Shown in pieces: positions 1 through 9,368 of a stretch of 64,000 bases of DNA. The stretch covers positions 17,818 to 81,817 of the forward strand of contig NZ_JALU01000021.1 of NCBI RefSeq assembly GCF_000525775.1, read 5' to 3'. The stretch's first letter is position 1. Each line of letters opens with the position of its first letter. The stretch is from Mogibacterium timidum ATCC 33093. GTDB taxonomy: Bacteria; Bacillota; Clostridia; Peptostreptococcales; Anaerovoracaceae. The notes beneath the pieces are model-generated. The model did not search any database and was not told the origin of the DNA. It saw only the letters and a program-made list of their open reading frames with translations. Position numbers and translations under genes: made by a program.

Positions 1-50
1 GGAGTCCTGTACAAGCATAGCGAAAACAGTACAAACAGGAGGAACTACTA

Positions 51-362
51 ATGAGCGAATTACAGAAAATCAGAATCAGACTGAAGGCTTATGACCATGC
101 TCTATTGGACAAGTCGGCAGCAAAGATTGTTGAGACTGCGGAGAGAACAGGCGCTACAGTATCAGGCCCTATTCCGCTTCCCACTGAGAAGGAAGTCGTG
201 ACAATCATCAGAGCTGTCCACAAGTACAAGGACAGCAGAGAGCAGTTTGAGCAGAGAACTCACAAGCGTCTAATCGACATTACAAATGCTTCGACAAAGA
301 CAACCGACGCTCTTGCTAAGCTCGATATGCCGGCAGGCATTGACATCGAAATCAAGCTCTAA
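51..362 (+). CDS. rpsJ: 30S ribosomal protein S10
   Basis: S10 (NusE) of the 30S head; it also pairs with NusB in transcription antitermination. The 103 residues match the usual family length, and the N-terminal RIRLKAYDH and the basic [17 protein letters not shown] stretch are S10 hallmarks. The start is set by AGGAGG eight bases upstream. It is the first gene of the S10-spc-alpha cluster in this window; the operon probably began further left. The next gene, rplC, lies 80 bases away, which is unusually far for this cluster. Confidence 0.98.
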   Translation: MSELQKIRIRLKAYDHALLDKSAAKIVETAERTGATVSGPIPLPTEKEVVTIIRAVHKYKDSREQFEQRTHKRLIDITNASTKTTDALAKLDMPAGIDIEIKL

Positions 363-377
363 GCTAGATTTTAGAAA

Positions 378-416
378 GATCGCATGAGAGGGCAATAGGG
401 CCAAACCAGGGCGATC
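378..416 (+). promoter_or_regulatory. Possible hairpin in the rpsJ-rplC spacer
   Basis: The 80-base spacer holds a perfect 6-bp inverted repeat, GATCGC (378-383) with GCGATC (411-416), enclosing a G/C-rich 27-base loop that can fold further. Ribosomal operons often carry autoregulatory leaders, but I do not recognise a known L3/L4 leader here. Function is inference. Confidence 0.3.
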
Positions 417-442
417 CGCTGTAAGACACTAGGAGGAGAATT

Positions 443-1078
443 ATGAAAACACTTTTGGGCAAGAAGGTCGGCATGACACAGATCTTCAATGAGGACGGCG
501 CTGTTGTACCAGTTACCGTAATCGAAGCCGGACCTGAAATAGTAACACAGGTCAAGACAGTCGAGACTGACGGCTACAACGCTGTACAGGTCGGCTACGA
601 GGAGCAGAAGCCGCAGAGACTCAACAAGCCGATGACTGGGCATTTTGAGAAGGGCGGCACAACCCCTAAAAAGTACCTCGCTGAGTTCAGAGTTGAAGAC
701 GGAGAAACTTACGAGGTAGGACAGGAAATCACAGTTGCTGATTTCGAAGAAGGAATGAAGCTTGACGTTACAGGTGTTTCCAAAGGTAAGGGAACACAGG
801 GTAACATCAAGAGACACGGACACCGCAGAGGACCTATGACTCACGGCTCCAAGCATAAGAGACTTGCAGGTGCTCTTGCTGCCGGTACATATCCATCAAG
901 AGTCTTCAAGGGCAACAAAGCTCCGGGAAGAATGGGTAGAGATACCGTTACAGTACAGAACATCGTTCTCGTAAAGGTTATCGCTGATCGCAACCTACTT
1001 CTCGTTAAGGGTGCTGTTCCCGGCAAGAAGGGCGGACTCCTTAAGGTCAAGGGAGCGGTTAAAGGACAGAATAAATAA
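443..1078 (+). CDS. rplC: 50S ribosomal protein L3
   Basis: L3 nucleates 50S assembly and reaches toward the peptidyl-transferase centre. The 211 residues match the bacterial family. MKTLLGKKVGMTQIF at the N-terminus and the basic central loop around residues 112-155 (GNIKRHGHRRGPMTHGSKHK) are diagnostic. The start is supported by AGGAGGAGAATT just upstream. rplD follows after 23 bases. Confidence 0.98.
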   Translation: MKTLLGKKVGMTQIFNEDGAVVPVTVIEAGPEIVTQVKTVETDGYNAVQVGYEEQKPQRLNKPMTGHFEKGGTTPKKYLAEFRVEDGETYEVGQEITVADFEEGMKLDVTGVSKGKGTQGNIKRHGHRRGPMTHGSKHKRLAGALAAGTYPSRVFKGNKAPGRMGRDTVTVQNIVLVKVIADRNLLLVKGAVPGKKGGLLKVKGAVKGQNK

Positions 1079-1101
1079 AAGGCAGAAAGGAGGAATCACT
1101 A

Positions 1102-1725
1102 ATGGCAAAAGTAACAATGCTTAACATGGCCGGTGCTGAGGTGGGCGAAATTACATTGAACGATGAGATCTTTGGAATTGAGCCTAATGAATTCGCAGTA
1201 CAGACTGTAATCAAGAATTACTTGGCAAACCAGAGACAGGGAACCCAATCTGCCAAGACAAGAAGTGAAGTAAGAGGAGGCGGACGCAAGCCTTTCAGAC
1301 AGAAGGGAACAGGTCGCCATAGACAGGGAAGCACAACAGATCCTACACAGGTAGGCGGTGGAATTGTCTTCGCACCAAAGCCAAGGGATTACAGATATTC
1401 AGTCCCTAAGAAAGTAAAGAGACTTGCTCTTAAGTCCGTGCTCTCGGCAAAGGTTGCTGACAATGAGATCATCGTGCTCGATGAGCTGAAGTTTGACGAG
1501 CCTAAGACCAAGGAGATGGTCAAGGTTCTTGATAACATCAAGGCTGACAAGAAGACCCTCATAGTTATGGATGAGAAGGACGAGAACGTTGTCAGATCTG
1601 CTTCTAACATTCAGGGTGTGAGAACTGCACTTGTAGGCACAATGAATGTATATGAGATCATCAATCATTACAGCCTCGTGCTCACTAAGGCAGCAGCTGA
1701 GAGAATTGAGGAGGTATACGCATAA
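1102..1725 (+). CDS. rplD: 50S ribosomal protein L4
   Basis: L4 lines the nascent peptide exit tunnel; in Gammaproteobacteria it also represses its own operon. The 207 residues match the family. The Arg/Gly-rich tunnel loop, with [19 protein letters not shown] at about residues 55-75, is clearly present. RBS AAAGGAGG precedes the ATG. The TAA stop shares its last base with the rplW ATG (TAATG), which suggests translational coupling. Confidence 0.98.
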   Translation: MAKVTMLNMAGAEVGEITLNDEIFGIEPNEFAVQTVIKNYLANQRQGTQSAKTRSEVRGGGRKPFRQKGTGRHRQGSTTDPTQVGGGIVFAPKPRDYRYSVPKKVKRLALKSVLSAKVADNEIIVLDELKFDEPKTKEMVKVLDNIKADKKTLIVMDEKDENVVRSASNIQGVRTALVGTMNVYEIINHYSLVLTKAAAERIEEVYA

Positions 1726-2015
1726 TGAAGAACGGTTACGACGTAATACTTAAGCCTATCATCACCGAGCAGAGCATGGACATGTCGGCTGACAAGAAAT
1801 ATGTTTTCAGGGTTGCTGATACAGCTAATAAGACCGAGGTTAGGCAGGCTGTCGAAGATATCTTCGGAGTTGAGGTGGCTAAGGTAAATATCATGAACGT
1901 TAATGGTAAGGTTAAGAGAATGGGAAGAACAGTAGGAAGAACGGCTTCTTATAAGAAGGCAATCGTTACTCTGGCTAAGGACAGCAAAGAGATCGAGATC
2001 TTCCGGGGACTGTAA
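1725..2015 (+). CDS. rplW: 50S ribosomal protein L23
   Basis: L23 sits at the tunnel exit and is the docking site for trigger factor and SRP. The 96 residues and N-terminal [14 protein letters not shown] match the family, as does the [22 protein letters not shown]-binding loop. The start overlaps the rplD stop by one base. rplB follows after 17 bases. Confidence 0.98.
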   Translation: MKNGYDVILKPIITEQSMDMSADKKYVFRVADTANKTEVRQAVEDIFGVEVAKVNIMNVNGKVKRMGRTVGRTASYKKAIVTLAKDSKEIEIFRGL

Positions 2016-2032
2016 GATAGGAGGAGTAAATA

Positions 2033-2866
2033 ATGGGAATTAAGAAATACAATCCAACCACTCCTGGTCTGAGAGGCATGACTGTTTCGACTTTTGAGGA
2101 GATTACAGTTAGCAAGCCGGAAAAATCCCTTACAAAGACTCTGAAGAAGCATTCAGGAAGAAACGTAAGAGGCAAGATCACCGTAAGACATAGAGGTGGC
2201 GGATACAGACCTAAGTACAGAATTATCGATTTTAAGAGAAATAAAGACGGAATTCCGGCAACAGTTAAGACTATCGAGTACGACCCAAACAGATCTGCAA
2301 ACATTGCACTTCTGGTTTATGCAGATGGCGAGAAGAGATACATCATCGCTCCTAACAAGCTAAGCGTTGGAGATGTAATAGTTTCCGGCCCGGATTCGGA
2401 TATCAAGGTAGGAAATGCTCTGCCAATTGCGAACATCCCGGTAGGTACTATCCTCCATAATATCGAGCTGAAGCCCGGAAAGGGTGCTCAGCTTGTAAGA
2501 TCAGCCGGGAACGGAGCTCAGCTCATGGCTAAGGAAGGCAACTACGCTCAGGTGAGGCTACCGTCCGGCGAGGTCAGAATGGTAAGAATCAACTGCAGGG
2601 CTACAATCGGAGAGGTCGGCAACATCGAGCACGCTAATATCCAGATTGGTAAGGCCGGCAGAAAGAGACACATGGGTTGGAGACCTACAGTAAGAGGTTC
2701 TGTAATGAACCCTAACGATCACCCACACGGCGGTGGTGAAGGTAGAGCACCTGTTGGACGTAAGAGCCCGGTTACACCTTGGGGCAAGCCAACACTTGGT
2801 TACAAGACGCGTAACAAGCACAAGGATTCCAACAAGTACATCGTTAGAAGAAGAAATGCTAAATAA
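2033..2866 (+). CDS. rplB: 50S ribosomal protein L2
   Basis: L2 is an essential peptidyl-transferase-region protein that bridges the subunits. The 277 residues match the family. The C-terminal signature [19 protein letters not shown] is intact, including the conserved histidine associated with activity in E. coli L2. RBS AGGAGG stands at 2021-2026. rpsS follows after 14 bases. Confidence 0.98.
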   Translation: MGIKKYNPTTPGLRGMTVSTFEEITVSKPEKSLTKTLKKHSGRNVRGKITVRHRGGGYRPKYRIIDFKRNKDGIPATVKTIEYDPNRSANIALLVYADGEKRYIIAPNKLSVGDVIVSGPDSDIKVGNALPIANIPVGTILHNIELKPGKGAQLVRSAGNGAQLMAKEGNYAQVRLPSGEVRMVRINCRATIGEVGNIEHANIQIGKAGRKRHMGWRPTVRGSVMNPNDHPHGGGEGRAPVGRKSPVTPWGKPTLGYKTRNKHKDSNKYIVRRRNAK

Positions 2867-2880
2867 GAAAGGAGCATATA

Positions 2881-3150
2881 ATGGGAAGATCGCTTAAAAA
2901 AGGCCCTTTCGTCGAAAAGAAACTCCTTAAGAGAATCGAAGCGATGAACGAGTCAAATGAAAAAAGTGTAATCAAGACATGGTCGAGACCATCGACGATT
3001 TTTCCTCAGATGGTTGGACATACGATCGCCGTTCACGACGGCCGCAAGCATGTTCCTGTATACATCACAGAAGATATGGTAGGTCACAGACTTGGAGAAT
3101 TCGCTCCAACCAGAACTTACAAGGGTCACGCCGGTGACAAGGCTAAATAA
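2881..3150 (+). CDS. rpsS: 30S ribosomal protein S19
   Basis: S19 of the 30S head forms a complex with S13 near the A site. The 89 residues are close to the family norm. N-terminal [16 protein letters not shown] and the [20 protein letters not shown] block identify it. RBS AAAGGAG lies just before the ATG. The C-terminus ends in a basic GHAGDKAK tail. Confidence 0.98.
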   Translation: MGRSLKKGPFVEKKLLKRIEAMNESNEKSVIKTWSRPSTIFPQMVGHTIAVHDGRKHVPVYITEDMVGHRLGEFAPTRTYKGHAGDKAK

Positions 3151-3167
3151 AGAAAGGAGAAGCTGAT

Positions 3168-3554
3168 ATGGAAGCAAAAGCAATTGCTAAGTATGTAAGA
3201 ATGTCTCCCAGCAAACTAAAGCCTGTTACTGACCTGGTAAGAGGAAAAGATTTGAACGAGGCATTGACAATCCTCAAGTTCACACCCGGAAGGGGCGCAG
3301 AGCTTGTAGAGAAGGTTGTTCAGTCCGCAGCAGCAAATGCTGAGAATAACTTTGACATGAATCCAGATGAGCTCTACGTTGCAGAGGTATATGCAAATCA
3401 GGGTCCTACGATGAAGAGGTTCAGAGCGGGAGCTCAGGGTAGAGCATCGATGATCCTCAAGAGGACAAGCCACATTGGTGTAACTCTTAAGGAAAAGGCT
3501 GCTAAAACAGTAGAAACAGTAGAAGGAGGTCAGCCAGATGGGTCAGAAGGTTAA
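3168..3554 (+). CDS. rplV: 50S ribosomal protein L22
   Basis: L22 extends a hairpin into the exit tunnel beside L4. The 128 residues are slightly longer than the usual ~110 because of a C-terminal tail ([16 protein letters not shown]) that runs 17 bases over the rpsC start. Core motifs [18 protein letters not shown] and the hairpin [20 protein letters not shown] are intact. The overlap places the rpsC Shine-Dalgarno inside rplV, which favours coupled translation. Confidence 0.97.
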   Translation: MEAKAIAKYVRMSPSKLKPVTDLVRGKDLNEALTILKFTPGRGAELVEKVVQSAAANAENNFDMNPDELYVAEVYANQGPTMKRFRAGAQGRASMILKRTSHIGVTLKEKAAKTVETVEGGQPDGSEG

Positions 3555-4401
3555 TCCACATGGATTAAGAGTTGGAGTCAACAAGAATTGGAGCTCAAAG
3601 TGGTACGCTGACAAGACTAACTTTGCTGATTTCCTTGTTGAGGATAATAAAGTAAGAAATTACGTTAAGAAGAAGCTTTACGCTGCCGGCGTTGCAAGTG
3701 TCGTAATTGAGAGACCTGCAGCCGATAAGGTGAAGATAATTATAGCAACAGCCAGACCGGGAATGGTAATTGGAAGAGCCGGAGATGGAATTGACGAGCT
3801 CAAAAAGAGTCTCATTAAGCTCACGGGCAAGACCGTAGAGATTTCCATCGAAGAGGTAAGAAGATCAGAGCTCGATGCGCAGCTGACAGCTGAAAGCATT
3901 GCACAGGCACTCGAGAGAAGAGTTTCTTTCAGAAGAGCTATGAAGTCCGCAATCCAGAGAACAGTTAAGGCCGGAGCTAAGGGCATCAAGGTTCTTGTTT
4001 CAGGAAGACTTGGCGGTGCTGAAATCGCCAGAAGTGAGAAGTACAGCGAAGGGAATGTTCCGCTACACACGCTCAGAGCTGATATCGATTATGGATTTGC
4101 AGAGGCTGATACTACTTACGGTAAGATCGGTGTTAAGGTGTGGATTAACCACGGCGAGATTCTGGATAAGGGTCTCAAGGAGACTATTCCTGAGCAGTCA
4201 AAGAACGATAGAAGAGATCGCAAGCAGAGAAGAAACGACAAGAGAGACAGAAAGAGAAGCTTCGGAAACAGAAGAAATGATCACCGCGAAGCAAGACCTG
4301 AGGTAAAGCCGGCAACCACAAGGGTTAGAAAGGCACCTAAGGTTACTGAGGCGGCTCCTGCTCCTGAAGTAGCTGAGACAGCACAGGGAACAGAAGAATA
4401 A
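3538..4401 (+). CDS. rpsC: 30S ribosomal protein S3 with long C-terminal tail
   Basis: S3 forms part of the mRNA entry tunnel of the 30S subunit. The N-terminal [18 protein letters not shown], the KH domain ([15 protein letters not shown] at about residues 77-91) and the C-terminal S3 fold are intact. The protein is 287 residues, against about 220-235 usually. The extra ~70 residues are a basic Arg/Lys/Asp/Asn-rich stretch followed by an Ala/Pro/Glu-rich acidic end. RBS AAGGAGG lies within rplV. Confidence 0.97.
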   Translation: MGQKVNPHGLRVGVNKNWSSKWYADKTNFADFLVEDNKVRNYVKKKLYAAGVASVVIERPAADKVKIIIATARPGMVIGRAGDGIDELKKSLIKLTGKTVEISIEEVRRSELDAQLTAESIAQALERRVSFRRAMKSAIQRTVKAGAKGIKVLVSGRLGGAEIARSEKYSEGNVPLHTLRADIDYGFAEADTTYGKIGVKVWINHGEILDKGLKETIPEQSKNDRRDRKQRRNDKRDRKRSFGNRRNDHREARPEVKPATTRVRKAPKVTEAAPAPEVAETAQGTEE

Positions 4402-4423
4402 TCATAGAAAGGAGAGACTTGCC

Positions 4424-4855
4424 ATGTTAATGCCAAAGCGCGTTAAACGCAGAAGAGTCCACAGAGGCAGAATGAAGGGTGTTGCGACAAAGGGCAACAC
4501 CGTTACATACGGAAAGTTTGGTCTAGTTGCCGAAGAGCCTGCATGGATTGACTCCAAGCAGATTGAGGCTGCCAGAATTGCGATGACCAGATCTATCAAG
4601 AGAGGCGGAAAGGTTTATATCAAAATCTTCCCACATAAGCCAATCACTAAGAAGCCAGCAGAAGTTAGAATGGGATCCGGAAAGGGTGCTCCTGAATATT
4701 GGGTAGCAGTCGTTAAGCCGGGCAGAGTAATGTTCGAACTTGAGGGCGTAACTGAAGCACAGGCCAAGGAGGCTTTGAGACTTGCTTCTCACAAGCTGCC
4801 TATCAAGTGCAAGTTCGTTGTCAAGGGCCAGGAAGCAAAGGGTGGTGACGAATAA
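4424..4855 (+). CDS. rplP: 50S ribosomal protein L16
   Basis: L16 organises the A-site finger and aminoacyl-tRNA accommodation. The 143 residues and the [19 protein letters not shown] start match bacterial L16; [18 protein letters not shown] is the family signature. Of two nearby ATGs (4424, 4430) the first gives the typical N-terminus. The stop overlaps the rpmC start by one base (TAATG). Confidence 0.98.
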   Translation: MLMPKRVKRRRVHRGRMKGVATKGNTVTYGKFGLVAEEPAWIDSKQIEAARIAMTRSIKRGGKVYIKIFPHKPITKKPAEVRMGSGKGAPEYWVAVVKPGRVMFELEGVTEAQAKEALRLASHKLPIKCKFVVKGQEAKGGDE

Positions 4856-5052
4856 TGGATCTGAATACAATAAGAAAGATGACTGATCAGGAGAGAACAG
4901 CCGAGCTCGCCAGAATGAAGCAGGAGCTCTTCAATCTGAGATTCCAGCACGTTACCGGACAGCTTGACAATCCTGTGAAGATGAGAGAGATCAGAAGAGA
5001 TATTGCCAGAGTAAAGACTATAATCAGGGAAATGGATAAGCCTGAAGCTTAA
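4855..5052 (+). CDS. rpmC: 50S ribosomal protein L29
   Basis: L29 is a two-helix protein at the tunnel exit next to L23. The 65 residues and the [16 protein letters not shown] motif are typical. Its ATG shares one base with the rplP stop, so translation is probably coupled. rpsQ follows after 17 bases. Confidence 0.97.
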   Translation: MDLNTIRKMTDQERTAELARMKQELFNLRFQHVTGQLDNPVKMREIRRDIARVKTIIREMDKPEA

Positions 5053-5069
5053 AGGAAGGAGGATGTACA

Positions 5070-5324
5070 ATGGAAAGAAATAGCAGAAAGACCAGAACTG
5101 GAGTAGTTGTAAGCGACAAGATGGATAAGACAGTTGTTGTTGCTACAAAGGATTCAGTAAGACATTCTCTTTACGGAAAGGCTGTTAAGAGAACTAAGAA
5201 GTTCAAGGTTCACGACGAGAACAATGAGTGTGGCATCGGCGATAGAGTAAGAATTATGGAGACAAAGCCTCTTTCTAAGGATAAGAGGTGGAGACTTGTC
5301 GAGATAGTTGAGAAGGCTAAATAG
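5070..5324 (+). CDS. rpsQ: 30S ribosomal protein S17
   Basis: S17 is a primary 16S-binding protein with an OB fold. The 84 residues contain [18 protein letters not shown] and the C-terminal [20 protein letters not shown] signature. RBS AAGGAGG stands before the ATG. Confidence 0.98.
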   Translation: MERNSRKTRTGVVVSDKMDKTVVVATKDSVRHSLYGKAVKRTKKFKVHDENNECGIGDRVRIMETKPLSKDKRWRLVEIVEKAK

Positions 5325-5338
5325 GGAGGCGACAAATC

Positions 5339-5713
5339 ATGATACAGACAGAAACAAGATTGAGAGTTGCCGACAATTCCGGAGCTAAGGAGCTCCTTTG
5401 CATTCGTATCCTTGGAGGCACAGGCCGCAAGTATGCTAATATTGGAGACATCATTGTTTGCTCCGTTAAGGATGCTGCTCCAGGTGGAGTTGTTAAGAAA
5501 GGTGACGTTGTAAAGGCAGTTGTAGTTAGATCGAAGAGCGGAGCCAGAAGAGATGACGGAAGCTACGTTAAGTTCGATCAGAACGCTGCTGTAATTATCA
5601 AAGACAGAAGCGATAAGAACCCTGTAGGAACACGTATTTTTGGACCTGTTGCAAGGGAGCTTAGAGATAACGGCTTTATGAAGATTGTGTCTTTGGCACC
5701 GGAAGTATTATAG
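5339..5713 (+). CDS. rplN: 50S ribosomal protein L14
   Basis: L14 lies at the subunit interface and is a binding site of the silencing factor RsfS. The 124 residues and [19 protein letters not shown] start are typical; [15 protein letters not shown] is the family signature. RBS GGGAGGCG precedes it. Confidence 0.98.
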   Translation: MIQTETRLRVADNSGAKELLCIRILGGTGRKYANIGDIIVCSVKDAAPGGVVKKGDVVKAVVVRSKSGARRDDGSYVKFDQNAAVIIKDRSDKNPVGTRIFGPVARELRDNGFMKIVSLAPEVL

Positions 5714-5724
5714 GGGGTGTACAA

Positions 5725-6030
5725 ATGCAGATTAGAAAAGGCGATACAGTCGTAGTTATCTCGGGAAAGGACAAGGGCAAGGTTGGAACAGTTCTAAGAG
5801 CTATTCCAAAGGCTAACAAGGTTGTTGTTGAGGGCGTTAACGTACAGACTAAGCACGCAAAGGCTACAAGAACATCCGCATCCGAGATTAAGCATATAGA
5901 AGGGCCTATCGACGCATCCAATGTTATGTTCTACGAGAAGGACAGCAAGCAGGGTGTAAGACTGGGAACTAAGATAGAAAACGGCAAGAAGGTTAGATAT
6001 TCTAAGAAAACCAATGCCGTAGTAGACTAG
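5725..6030 (+). CDS. rplX: 50S ribosomal protein L24
   Basis: L24 is an early assembly protein with a KOW fold ([19 protein letters not shown] at the N-terminus). The 101 residues match Firmicute L24. It lies 11 bases after rplN behind a GGGGGTG ribosome site. Confidence 0.98.
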   Translation: MQIRKGDTVVVISGKDKGKVGTVLRAIPKANKVVVEGVNVQTKHAKATRTSASEIKHIEGPIDASNVMFYEKDSKQGVRLGTKIENGKKVRYSKKTNAVVD

Positions 6031-6046
6031 GAAAGGAGGAGAGACA

Positions 6047-6589
6047 GTGTCAAACAGACTAAGAGTTAAGTATGACGAAAGTGTTTTTGCAGCACTCAAG
6101 GAGAAGTTCAACTACTCCAACAGTATGGAAGTTCCGAAGCTGGAGAAGATCACAATTAACATGGGTCTTGGCGAAGCTAAGGACAATTCCAAGATCCTCG
6201 AAAGCGCTGTAAAGGAACTCGCTCTCATCTCCGGACAGAGACCTGTAGTTACTAAGGCAAGAAAGTCCATCGCTAACTTTAAGGTTAGACAGGGAATGCC
6301 TGTAGGAGCTAAGGTCACTATTAGAGGTGACAGAATGTACGCATTCGCAGATAAGTTCTTCAATCTTTCTCTTCCTAGAGTTAGAGACTTTAAGGGCGTT
6401 AGCAAGAATTCTTTCGATGGTAGAGGCAATTATTCAATGGGAATTAGAGAGCAGCTTATTTTCCCGGAAATCGTTTACGATGATGTAGAGACTATCAAGG
6501 GAATGAACATTGTATTTACCACAACAGCTAAGACAGATGAGGAAGCACAGGCGTTACTTGAGCTCCTCGGAATGCCTTTTGAGAAGTAA
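6047..6589 (+). CDS. rplE: 50S ribosomal protein L5
   Basis: L5 binds 5S rRNA and contacts the P-site tRNA. The 180 residues match the family. It starts with GTG at 6047 behind AAAGGAGGAG. The signatures [14 protein letters not shown] and the GLPRVRDF-like [10 protein letters not shown] segment are present, as is the C-terminal [15 protein letters not shown]. rpsN follows after 14 bases. Confidence 0.98.
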   Translation: MSNRLRVKYDESVFAALKEKFNYSNSMEVPKLEKITINMGLGEAKDNSKILESAVKELALISGQRPVVTKARKSIANFKVRQGMPVGAKVTIRGDRMYAFADKFFNLSLPRVRDFKGVSKNSFDGRGNYSMGIREQLIFPEIVYDDVETIKGMNIVFTTTAKTDEEAQALLELLGMPFEK

Positions 6590-6603
6590 TTTAGGAGGGG
6601 AAC

Positions 6604-6789
6604 ATGGCTAAAACTTCACTGAAAGTTAAGCAGACCAGAAAGCCTAAGTATTCAACAAGGGCTTATACAAGATGCAAGATTTGTGGAAGACCACATTCGG
6701 TTCTGAAGAAGTATGGCGTCTGCCGTATCTGCTTCAGAGAGCTTGCTTACAAGGGTGAAATCCCGGGTGTTAAGAAAGCAAGCTGGTAG
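6604..6789 (+). CDS. rpsN: 30S ribosomal protein S14, zinc-binding type
   Basis: S14 of the 30S head, in the short 61-residue zinc form (type Z). CKIC at residues 24-27 and CRIC at 39-42 make the four-cysteine zinc site. The cluster-encoded copy is the zinc form, so under zinc limitation a zinc-free paralogue elsewhere could replace it (known for the family, not shown here). A 68-base spacer separates it from rpsH. Confidence 0.98.
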   Translation: MAKTSLKVKQTRKPKYSTRAYTRCKICGRPHSVLKKYGVCRICFRELAYKGEIPGVKKASW

Positions 6790-6857
6790 GTTATTTTGCG
6801 CAGGCCTGTCACGCTTAACACGTGCAGGAACCACGTAGAGAAAGGAGAAACACTGTA

Positions 6858-7256
6858 ATGGCAATGACAGATCCAATAGCAGATATGCTAACAAGAATTA
6901 GAAATGCCAACACAGCCGGACATGCTACGGTAGAAATCCCTGCATCCAAGATGAAGAAGTCTATCGCGGAGATCCTCAAGAACGAGGGCTTCATCAAGGA
7001 TTACTCAGTCGCTCAGGACAATGCACAGGGGACCATCACTGTAGAGCTTAAGTACGGCCCAAATAAGGAAAAGACAATCTACGGGATCAAGAAGATCTCG
7101 AAGCCGGGTCTGAGAGTTTATGCAAAGGCAGACCAGGTACCTAAGGTGCTCGGCGGCCTCGGAATTGCTATCGTATCTACATCTAAGGGTGTTATCAGCG
7201 ATAAGGAAGCGCGTAAGCTCGGAGTCGGCGGCGAAGTTATTTGTTACGTTTGGTAG
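6858..7256 (+). CDS. rpsH: 30S ribosomal protein S8
   Basis: S8 is a primary 16S rRNA binder and, in E. coli, the translational repressor of the spc operon. The reading frame is open upstream to 6822, but the ATG at 6858 follows AAAGGAGA at correct spacing and gives the typical [18 protein letters not shown]-terminus and 132 residues. The C-terminal [20 protein letters not shown] is the S8 signature. Confidence 0.98.
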   Translation: MAMTDPIADMLTRIRNANTAGHATVEIPASKMKKSIAEILKNEGFIKDYSVAQDNAQGTITVELKYGPNKEKTIYGIKKISKPGLRVYAKADQVPKVLGGLGIAIVSTSKGVISDKEARKLGVGGEVICYVW

Positions 7257-7268
7257 GAGGTATAGGAT

Positions 7269-7814
7269 ATGTCAAGAATAGGCGTTAGACCAATTACAAT
7301 TCCTGCCGGCGTGGAGATAGCCGTAGAGGAAAATAATGTAATTAAGGTAAAAGGCCCTAAGGGTGAGCTTTGCCACAAGATAGGTGAGACACTGACTGTG
7401 GAGATTGAGGAAAACGTCCTCACCGTTAAGCGACCATCCGATTCTAAGTTCGACAAGGCTCAGCACGGACTTGGAAGGACACTCATCAACAACATGATTG
7501 AGGGTGTTTCCAAGGGCTTTGAGGTAAAGATGACTGTTAACGGTGTAGGTTATACCGTTGCAAAGCAGGGTGACACACTCGTTATGAAGCTCGGATTCTC
7601 ACATCCGGTTGAGATGAAGGATCCGGCAGGAATCACAACAGAGACTCCTGATGCAACCACCATTATTGTAAAGGGTTGCGATAAGGCGGAGGTAGGAAAC
7701 TACGCTGCTAATATCAGAGCTTGGAGAAAGCCTGAGCCATATAAGGGCAAGGGAATCATCTACGATGGAGAAGTTATACACAAGAAGGAAGGAAAGAGCG
7801 GAGCTTCCGCATAG
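7269..7814 (+). CDS. rplF: 50S ribosomal protein L6
   Basis: L6 lies near the GTPase-associated centre. The 181 residues contain SRIGVRPITIPAGVEI at the start and the C-terminal signature around PEPYKGKGIIYDGE. RBS GGAGGTATAGG stands before the ATG, 12 bases after rpsH. Confidence 0.98.
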   Translation: MSRIGVRPITIPAGVEIAVEENNVIKVKGPKGELCHKIGETLTVEIEENVLTVKRPSDSKFDKAQHGLGRTLINNMIEGVSKGFEVKMTVNGVGYTVAKQGDTLVMKLGFSHPVEMKDPAGITTETPDATTIIVKGCDKAEVGNYAANIRAWRKPEPYKGKGIIYDGEVIHKKEGKSGASA

Positions 7815-7833
7815 AGAAGGGAGGATTTGAAAA

Positions 7834-8199
7834 ATGGCAAAAGCAAGCAGAAATGACAGAAGACTCAAGAGACATGCCAGAGTCAGAAAAGACGTTTTTG
7901 GAACTCCCGAGAAGCCAAGACTGTGCGTATTTAGATCAAACAGCAATATCTCAGCTCAGGTCATCGATGATGTTAACGGAACAACTCTTGTTGCCGCTTC
8001 GTCTCTCGATAAGGAGCTTAAGGCGAGCATTGTAAACGGTGGAAATAAAGACGCAGCTAAGCAGGTAGGCAAAGCGGTAGGCGAAAAGGCTGTAGCTAAG
8101 GGCATCAAAGAGGTTTGCTTCGATAGAGGCGGATACCTTTATCACGGCAGAGTTAAAGAACTCGCTGATGGTGCACGTGAAGCAGGATTAGAATTCTAA
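7834..8199 (+). CDS. rplR: 50S ribosomal protein L18
   Basis: L18 binds 5S rRNA with L5. The 121 residues carry the basic N-terminus ([19 protein letters not shown]), [18 protein letters not shown], and the [20 protein letters not shown] end typical of the family. RBS GGGAGG lies upstream. Confidence 0.98.
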   Translation: MAKASRNDRRLKRHARVRKDVFGTPEKPRLCVFRSNSNISAQVIDDVNGTTLVAASSLDKELKASIVNGGNKDAAKQVGKAVGEKAVAKGIKEVCFDRGGYLYHGRVKELADGAREAGLEF

Positions 8200-8212
8200 G
8201 GGAGGATACAGA

Positions 8213-8716
8213 ATGCGCACGAGAATAGATGCATCTAAGCTTGAACTTACTGAAACCATCGTAAACATCAGACGTGTTTCGAAGACTGTTAAGGGCGGTA
8301 AGAACATGAAGTTCTCCGTAACTCTAGTAGTTGGAGATGGCGCAGGCCATGTAGGCATTGGCCTCGGAAAGGCTCAGGAGATCCCTGAAGCTGTAAGAAA
8401 AGCAACTGAAGATGCTAAGAAGAAATTAATATTCGTACCTATGGTAGGAACAACAGTTCCTCACCAGACTGTAGGAATTTTCGGAGCAGGCAAGGTTTTG
8501 ATCATGCCTTCAGCAGAAGGTACCGGAGTTATCGCAGGATCTTCCGTACGTACAGTATTGGAAGCTTGCGGACTCAAGGACGTGAGAGCTAAGTCGCTTG
8601 GTTCGAGCAACACAGGAAATATGGCGCTGGCAACACTAGAGGGACTGAAAAGTCTTACAACAGTAGATGAGGTTGCTAAGCGTCGCGGTAAGACACCTGA
8701 GGAAATTTTAGGATAG
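8213..8716 (+). CDS. rpsE: 30S ribosomal protein S5
   Basis: S5 contributes to decoding fidelity and mRNA unwinding, and is a target of spectinomycin-resistance changes. The 167 residues hold [20 protein letters not shown], the double-stranded RNA-binding domain loop, and the C-terminal domain ending in [22 protein letters not shown] precedes it. Confidence 0.98.
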   Translation: MRTRIDASKLELTETIVNIRRVSKTVKGGKNMKFSVTLVVGDGAGHVGIGLGKAQEIPEAVRKATEDAKKKLIFVPMVGTTVPHQTVGIFGAGKVLIMPSAEGTGVIAGSSVRTVLEACGLKDVRAKSLGSSNTGNMALATLEGLKSLTTVDEVAKRRGKTPEEILG

Positions 8717-8729
8717 GAGGAAGACGCAA

Positions 8730-8912
8730 ATGGCAAAGACATTAAAGATTACTTTAGTAAAGAGTGTTATTGGCGCAACTCCTAAGCAGAAGAAGACAGT
8801 AGAAGCTCTTGGCCTCAAGAAGCTGCATCATTCGGTTGAATTAGCTGATTCATCCGCGACGCGCGGTGCAATTGCTAAGGTTTCTCATCTTCTAGATGTG
8901 GAAGAACTATAG
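8730..8912 (+). CDS. rpmD: 50S ribosomal protein L30
   Basis: Short L30 protein of 60 residues. [20 protein letters not shown] and the [11 protein letters not shown] motif identify it. It lies 13 bases after rpsE and is followed by rplO. Confidence 0.97.
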   Translation: MAKTLKITLVKSVIGATPKQKKTVEALGLKKLHHSVELADSSATRGAIAKVSHLLDVEEL

Positions 8913-8925
8913 GAGGTGCAGGACA

Positions 8926-9366
8926 ATGAGACTTCACGAATTAAAGGCAGCTGAGGGAGCAACCAAGGTTCGCAAGAGAAGAGGTCGCGGTCAGGGTACC
9001 GGCCAGGGAACCACCGGCGGCAGGGGTATGAACGGTCAGAACTCGAGAAGCGGAGGCGGAGTACGTCTGGGCTTTGAGGGTGGACAGATGCCACTATACA
9101 GAAGAATTCCTAAGAGAGGATTTACAAATCGTTTCGCTAAGGAATTTGCTGAGGTTAATGTTGTAGACCTAAACAGATTTGAAGAAGGTACAGTCGTAGA
9201 TTTCGACCTTATGCTTCAGTCCGGACTTGTTAAGCAGGTTAAGGATGGCGTTAAGGTTCTTGGTAACGGCGAGTTGAAGAAGAAGCTAACTGTAAAGGCT
9301 GAGAAATTCAGCAAGAGCGCTGCCGAAAAGATTGAAAAGGCAGGCGGAAAGGCAGAGGTTATCTAG
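8926..9366 (+). CDS. rplO: 50S ribosomal protein L15
   Basis: L15 is a late-assembly 50S protein. The frame is open back to 8896, but the ATG at 8926 follows AGGAGG (8911-8916) and gives the typical [20 protein letters not shown] start and 146 residues. The Gly/Arg-rich loop (residues 18-45) and the C-terminal [18 protein letters not shown] are family features. secY begins two bases after the stop. Confidence 0.97.
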   Translation: MRLHELKAAEGATKVRKRRGRGQGTGQGTTGGRGMNGQNSRSGGGVRLGFEGGQMPLYRRIPKRGFTNRFAKEFAEVNVVDLNRFEEGTVVDFDLMLQSGLVKQVKDGVKVLGNGELKKKLTVKAEKFSKSAAEKIEKAGGKAEVI

Positions 9367-9368
9367 TC

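Noticed and set aside
1..50. CCTGT ... ACAGG pairing before rpsJ
   Set aside because: The arms are five bases and the right arm overlaps the Shine-Dalgarno; too weak to call without the upstream sequence.
371..4306. Long minus-strand and overlapping plus-strand frames inside the ribosomal genes
   Set aside because: They lie antisense or out of frame to strongly conserved ribosomal proteins, lack ribosome sites and resemble no family.
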